The position numbers were made by a program, and so were the translations under genes. Under the pieces are notes generated by a model that had not been told where the DNA came from, did no database searches, and was given only the letters and a program-made list of their open reading frames with translations. Below are positions 60,491-64,000 of a stretch of DNA of 64,000 nt, one piece after another (position 1 is the first letter of the stretch; every line of letters begins with the position of its first letter). This DNA comes from Lobosporangium transversale (lineage: Eukaryota > Mortierellomycota > Mortierellomycetes > Mortierellales > Mortierellaceae). The stretch is from NCBI RefSeq assembly GCF_002105155.1, contig NW_019029029.1, positions 1 to 64,000 of the forward strand, read 5' to 3'.

Positions 60491-60997
60491 AAAAAAAAGA
60501 GCTTAAAAACGAGAGAAGAATGTCTTTCTGCCCAATCCCCTCGTTGCCACCATTTTTCCTTATCTTTGTTGAAAGCGGACAAAATGTATCCTAAAATAGG
60601 CAATAGTTAGTCGCTATAAAAGCAAAAGCATCATCCGTCCGCACGAAGGGTCGATGTCATTGCCACATGAAACAAAAAGAATATTGTAAGTGAAGGCAGA
60701 GAAAGGTTAAATTGCGGAGAATTAAACAGAATAGCAATGAAAGTGTAAAATTGAAGACCCTGAAGGGCCTGCAGACCTTGGATATAACCAAACATTGATA
60801 TCTCCCTCGACACACACATCACATTGCATATTTTTTTATGTGTTGCTTGTTGTTGCTCTCTCTACCCAGCAGACTTGTGATTTCAACAAGATAGTCATAA
60901 CATAAAATAAGACAGGCTTGCTTTTGGGACATGGGCCAGAAAGGCGATGGGCTCCGTGAAAAGCATCTACCAGATACTGTAGCAGATCAGAACATAC

Positions 60998-61383
60998 AGA
61001 CACCTCCGCTTTCGAACACTTGTGAAAAAAAGGCAAGAGTATAAGTATATCTGTGGATGTGCTATTATTATTTGATTGGTATATGATTTACATGATGGTT
61101 CATGGGAGTAATCCAACACTTGCACTAACTGTTCTTTCATATCTTTTTGTTATTATTGTCTTTATAACGACGAGGGTGTAAACACGACCTGCCGTTACCA
61201 TATAGCCAATGATGGTCGGAAATAAAGATCTAGTGTTTCTACTCTAATGAAGTATACTTGATTCAGGCCTCATCTCTAGCAGACTTTTGCTTTTGATGGC
61301 TGATGTTTGTTCTTGTTTCCTTTTATTCTGTGAGTAACGGATCTCCTTGTTGCTTTCGCCTATGAATCAAAAGAAATACTTTA
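60998..61383 (-). repeat. right arm of long inverted repeat
   Basis: Inverted copy of 58234-58619, differing at three positions. A short minus-strand open frame crosses its inner edge (CSDLLQYLVDAFHGAHRLSG) but has no recognised match. Confidence 0.92.
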
Positions 61384-61951
61384 GTTGACTATCCCTAAAA
61401 AAGACGAGTCCATTCACACTATTCAGCATCCACACGTTTGTATATGCATATATTCGCTGATCTCCTTTGGTGTGCCAGCATTCAGTCATTTAGATTTTTC
61501 ATGTTCAAAGAGTAAGGAGAGAAGATAGTATAGAAAAGTAAGCGTACGGTATGGACATGTAGAGGCTTCCTCTACAAAACGTCGGATAGATCTGTGTGTT
61601 CTCCCATTGTAGTGATTGCCTGTCTTCTTTCTTTATTGGAGCATTTTATCGCCCAGGTATCGCTTTTTCTAATTTGTCTTCGAGCGGAGTCTTTCTTTGA
61701 CAGATCTTCTCTTTTAAGGAAGCAGGTCACTTCGCTCCAATTCTTAAATTACCGTTATTAAATTATACATCTATGTATTGATGATACTTTTTTATTGGGT
61801 GTCAACATGTTGAAACAAAAATTACAAGCTGAAAGATAAACTGGATATGGCTGAAAATAAATTAGCCGTTACTACATGATATGGTTAATGATTAATATGC
61901 TGTTGTTGGCTGCTTGCACTGCAGCCTTCTTTTCTTCTTTTTTTTTTTTTT

Positions 61952-61984
<33 letters not shown>

Positions 61985-62123
61985 ACAAGAAAAAAAAGCA
62001 GAACGGATATAAAATGTGAATTGGATATGATAAATGATAATGAAGACTAAAATAAATGGGGATGGAAATGAGAGTATGAGAGAGTGAAGGAAAGGCTACA
62101 AATATGTGTTAAAGAGGAGTGAT
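61384..62123. other. eIF4G 3' flank
   Basis: Holds the presumed 3' UTR of eIF4G (similarity to the pseudogene's 3' end near 62040) and a T30 tract at about 61953. A small hairpin GTAGAGG/CCTCTAC lies at about 61560. Nothing coding was seen. Confidence 0.55.
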
Positions 62124-62644
62124 CTAGGATTTAGCTTTGGCTGGATCCATACCAGCTGCTTCGAGGAGTTGTTCTGTGTATTTGTATGCATTGGGAACGT
62201 CGATTGCAGTGTCAGGCAGGAACTCAAGTGGGTTTGTAAAGCCTTCTTCAAAATCTTCTGGTGTCAAGACCTTCTCTGACAACAGCTTCTTGAAGATGTC
62301 GGCGATACTATCGACATCTGACTGCTTCATTTCCATAGCCTGAGTAACAAACACTTCGACAAAAAGTGGCCGATGGGAATCATCCAGTTCCTTGACACTC
62401 AGCAGCAATTCATTCACGTCCTTCAATGATAAGTACTCCTTCAGCGTATTCTGGATACTGCGCTCAGCCTCTTCCTTTGTCTTCTTTGGAGCACTTGGCT
62501 CCTCTGCTTTAGGCTCCGCAACAGTGGCGGCTCCTTGATCAGAAACAGGTGTCGAGCGAGGCAGCAGCTTCAAGGGCCTTCGTTCAGCAGGCTTTTCAGC
62601 ATCAACACTACTACGACGATCACTGCTCTCTCCTTCCAAAGCGC

Positions 62645-62678
<34 letters not shown>

Positions 62679-64000
62679 AAAAGGAAAAAAAGGTATTAGA
62701 TAGCTTATTCTTACCAATCATAATACATAGTAGTCTCGATGGATATTATCACTCTTTGTAGCAACATACGCAAAACTGTTTGTAGAGCTGAGTTGGCGAC
62801 TAGCTTCATTCTGAGAAGCAGCCTTGGCCTCGCCACGCTTTCCCTTGGAAAGAGATCCAAAGACAGCGTTACTGGGTCCGAGACTGGGCGGACCACTAAC
62901 CTTGGAGCGACTGGTGTTTCCGAATGAAGAAAGATCTCCAGCTTTCTTGGTCACAGCCGGTGCAACAGTCGACCAGCCATCAGCGCCAACTTGAGGAACG
63001 CCACCCATATCCTGGCGAGCATCACCAGAACCACGGAAGGAGGGGCCACGGTTAAGCTGCTCACGACGATTAGGCAGGCCACGAGCACCGCCAGAAGAAG
63101 CCGTGCGACGCATCATCTCCTTCTCCTCTTGCTGTCTGGCAGCTTCTTCGTGAATGGCTGCAATGGTCTTGGGACCGGCTGCAGCACGCCTGTTGACCCA
63201 CTTGTTGGCACGCAGATCGATGACGTCTTGAACCATAAAACGAATACGACTAGGAAGTTTGTTGTTCTTGGTCAGTTCAGCCATGCGGAAAAAGTAAACA
63301 TCCATGTGGGGCTTGGCCTCAGGTCTGTCAAGCTGCAATCCGACAGTTGTCATAAGCTTGCAGAGACCCTCAGTCTCTTCTTCTTCCGGCTCTTTGACGT
63401 TGGCCAATAGCTTCTTCACACACTCATGCATAATCTTTTCTGTCAACATATTAAGCTTGAAAAGCTCTCCGATAAAATGGATAAGACCCAATCCTTGACG
63501 CTTAGCCTTCATGAGGATATAGTACTCATCAGACATCAGATCAGGACCATCCTTGTCGTTGAGTGAGACACCGCCAGCAGAAGCCTTGTCTTTCCAGCCA
63601 CGCATAAAGTCTTCTTGGCATCGATGAAGGAGATATTTGCGGAAAAGCTTTCCTCCATTTGAGCCTTCAACAGTAACGTCCTTAACTTCGGGCGTGATCT
63701 TATCCATAAGCTTCTGACATAACATTGCATAAACACTTCCAAAATTGGGCTCATCCGTCGCCTTTTCGAAAATGAGCTTAATGCAGTGCTTCAATGTGGT
63801 TCCATCCTTCTCCTTGGCGCTCAGATTGGCAATTTCAAGGACCTTGTCCGAGATACTATCAAACTTCTCAAGCGTAAGCTTATTGAGCAGACCCTTGACC
63901 TTGCGGGCAACAACGTCCTGGGAAATGGGCTCATCAGCAGAAATTGTGGCGGGTACTGAACTGGTGCTCACGTTAGGGGTCCATGCATTCTCAGTCTTCT
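62124..64000 (-). CDS. eIF4G: translation initiation factor eIF4G, 3' part (5' end outside window)
   Basis: This is the scaffold of the cap-binding complex that recruits eIF4A, eIF4E and eIF3 to mRNA. The gene runs off the right edge, so the N-terminal eIF4E- and PABP-binding parts are not visible. Exons (minus) are beyond 64000 to 62770, and 62643-62124; the join reads NSFAALEGESSDRR. The MIF4G domain is nearly complete (VARKVKGLLNKLTLEKFDSI, KHCIKLIFEKATDEPNF, YLLHRCQEDFMRGWKDK, GLGLIHFIGELFKLNML, PSRIRFMVQDVIDLRANKW). A Gly/Ser/Arg linker follows, then an MA3 domain (RSIQNTLKEYLSLKDVNEL, HRPLFVEVFVTQAMEM, LTPEDFEEGF). The intron of 126 nt carries A29 on the plus strand, T29 in sense. A broken partial copy lies at 1588-2600. 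Confidence 0.95.

Larger units (their letters stand above)
58234..61383. mobile_element. 3.15-kb element with 386-bp near-identical inverted repeats
   Basis: The left arm (58234-58619) and the reverse complement of the right arm (60998-61383) align over 386 bp with no gap and only three mismatches that I can find, all near the inner ends. The tips read TAAAGTATTTC and GAAATACTTTA, so a TA target duplication could be included in the match. The interior holds a degenerate minisatellite and a GA/GGTGGA-rich patch, and codes for no transposase or other protein I recognise. It resembles foldback or long-TIR non-autonomous elements. A recent inverted duplication is the alternative. Confidence 0.82.

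Noticed and set aside
60836-61036. Minus-strand ORF crossing the inner edge of the right inverted arm as a captured gene fragment
   Set aside because: It has one plausible stretch (CSDLLQYLVDAFHGAHRLSG) but no recognised family and no continuation. The evidence is too thin to call gene capture.
1-64000. CRISPR arrays, bacterial operons, tRNA or rRNA genes
   Set aside because: No regularly spaced identical repeats, Shine-Dalgarno-led gene strings, tRNA T-loop signatures or rRNA cores were recognised. By-eye scanning could miss a tRNA with an intron.

Overview
This window reads as nuclear DNA of a filamentous, early-diverging fungus, most plausibly a Mortierella-type species (Mortierellomycota); the lineage is inferred from gene style, not from a marker gene. 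The support is eukaryotic: GT-AG introns, ATG starts in good context, Ser/Gln/Asn-rich spacers, and conserved machinery such as proteasome, Pol III, complex I, OST, HID-1 and eIF4G. Many introns and intergenic stretches carry homopolymer A/T tracts of 20-35 nt. Layout: 0-5.7 kb is a gene graveyard with AT-rich simple repeats, a broken partial copy of eIF4G (1588-2600, +) and decayed minus-strand coding remnants (2720-3944). 5.7-9.4 kb holds an Hsp110/Sse1 chaperone and a convergent secreted double-psi beta-barrel protein. 9.4-12.8 kb is non-coding with a pogo-like MITE. 12.8-20.1 kb holds an FAD monooxygenase with an 11-nt exon and a large F-box/LRR protein. 20.1-22.7 kb is non-coding with a second MITE. 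22.7-26.5 kb holds a secreted alkaline phosphatase and a broken acidic-tail locus related to the remnant near 3.7 kb. 26.8-31.4 kb is a Sec7-PH Arf exchange factor (minus strand). 33-36.4 kb holds a Qri7/OSGEPL-type tRNA t6A enzyme and the OST3/6 subunit. 36.5-42.6 kb is the divergent pair HID-1 (minus) and FCF2 (plus). 43.9-48.0 kb holds two adjacent Ser-rich/coiled-coil genes that look separate. 48.9-50.6 kb is a sugar-porter MFS protein. 51.0-57.6 kb, all minus strand, holds NDUFA8, RPC34/RPC6 and RPN8, with an unresolved 2.5 kb stretch before RPC34. 58.2-61.4 kb is a 3.15 kb structure bounded by 386-bp inverted repeats differing at only three positions and filled by a degenerate minisatellite. 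The window ends in the 3' part of eIF4G (minus), the apparent source of the broken copy at the left end. The genes are mostly unrelated housekeeping functions; there is no sign of an operon, biosynthetic cluster or CRISPR array. The main points of interest are the long-inverted-repeat element, the intron-retaining eIF4G relic, the 11-nt exon, and a two-copy decaying gene family. All exon joins were made by eye from reading-frame continuity and splice consensus, without transcript data.
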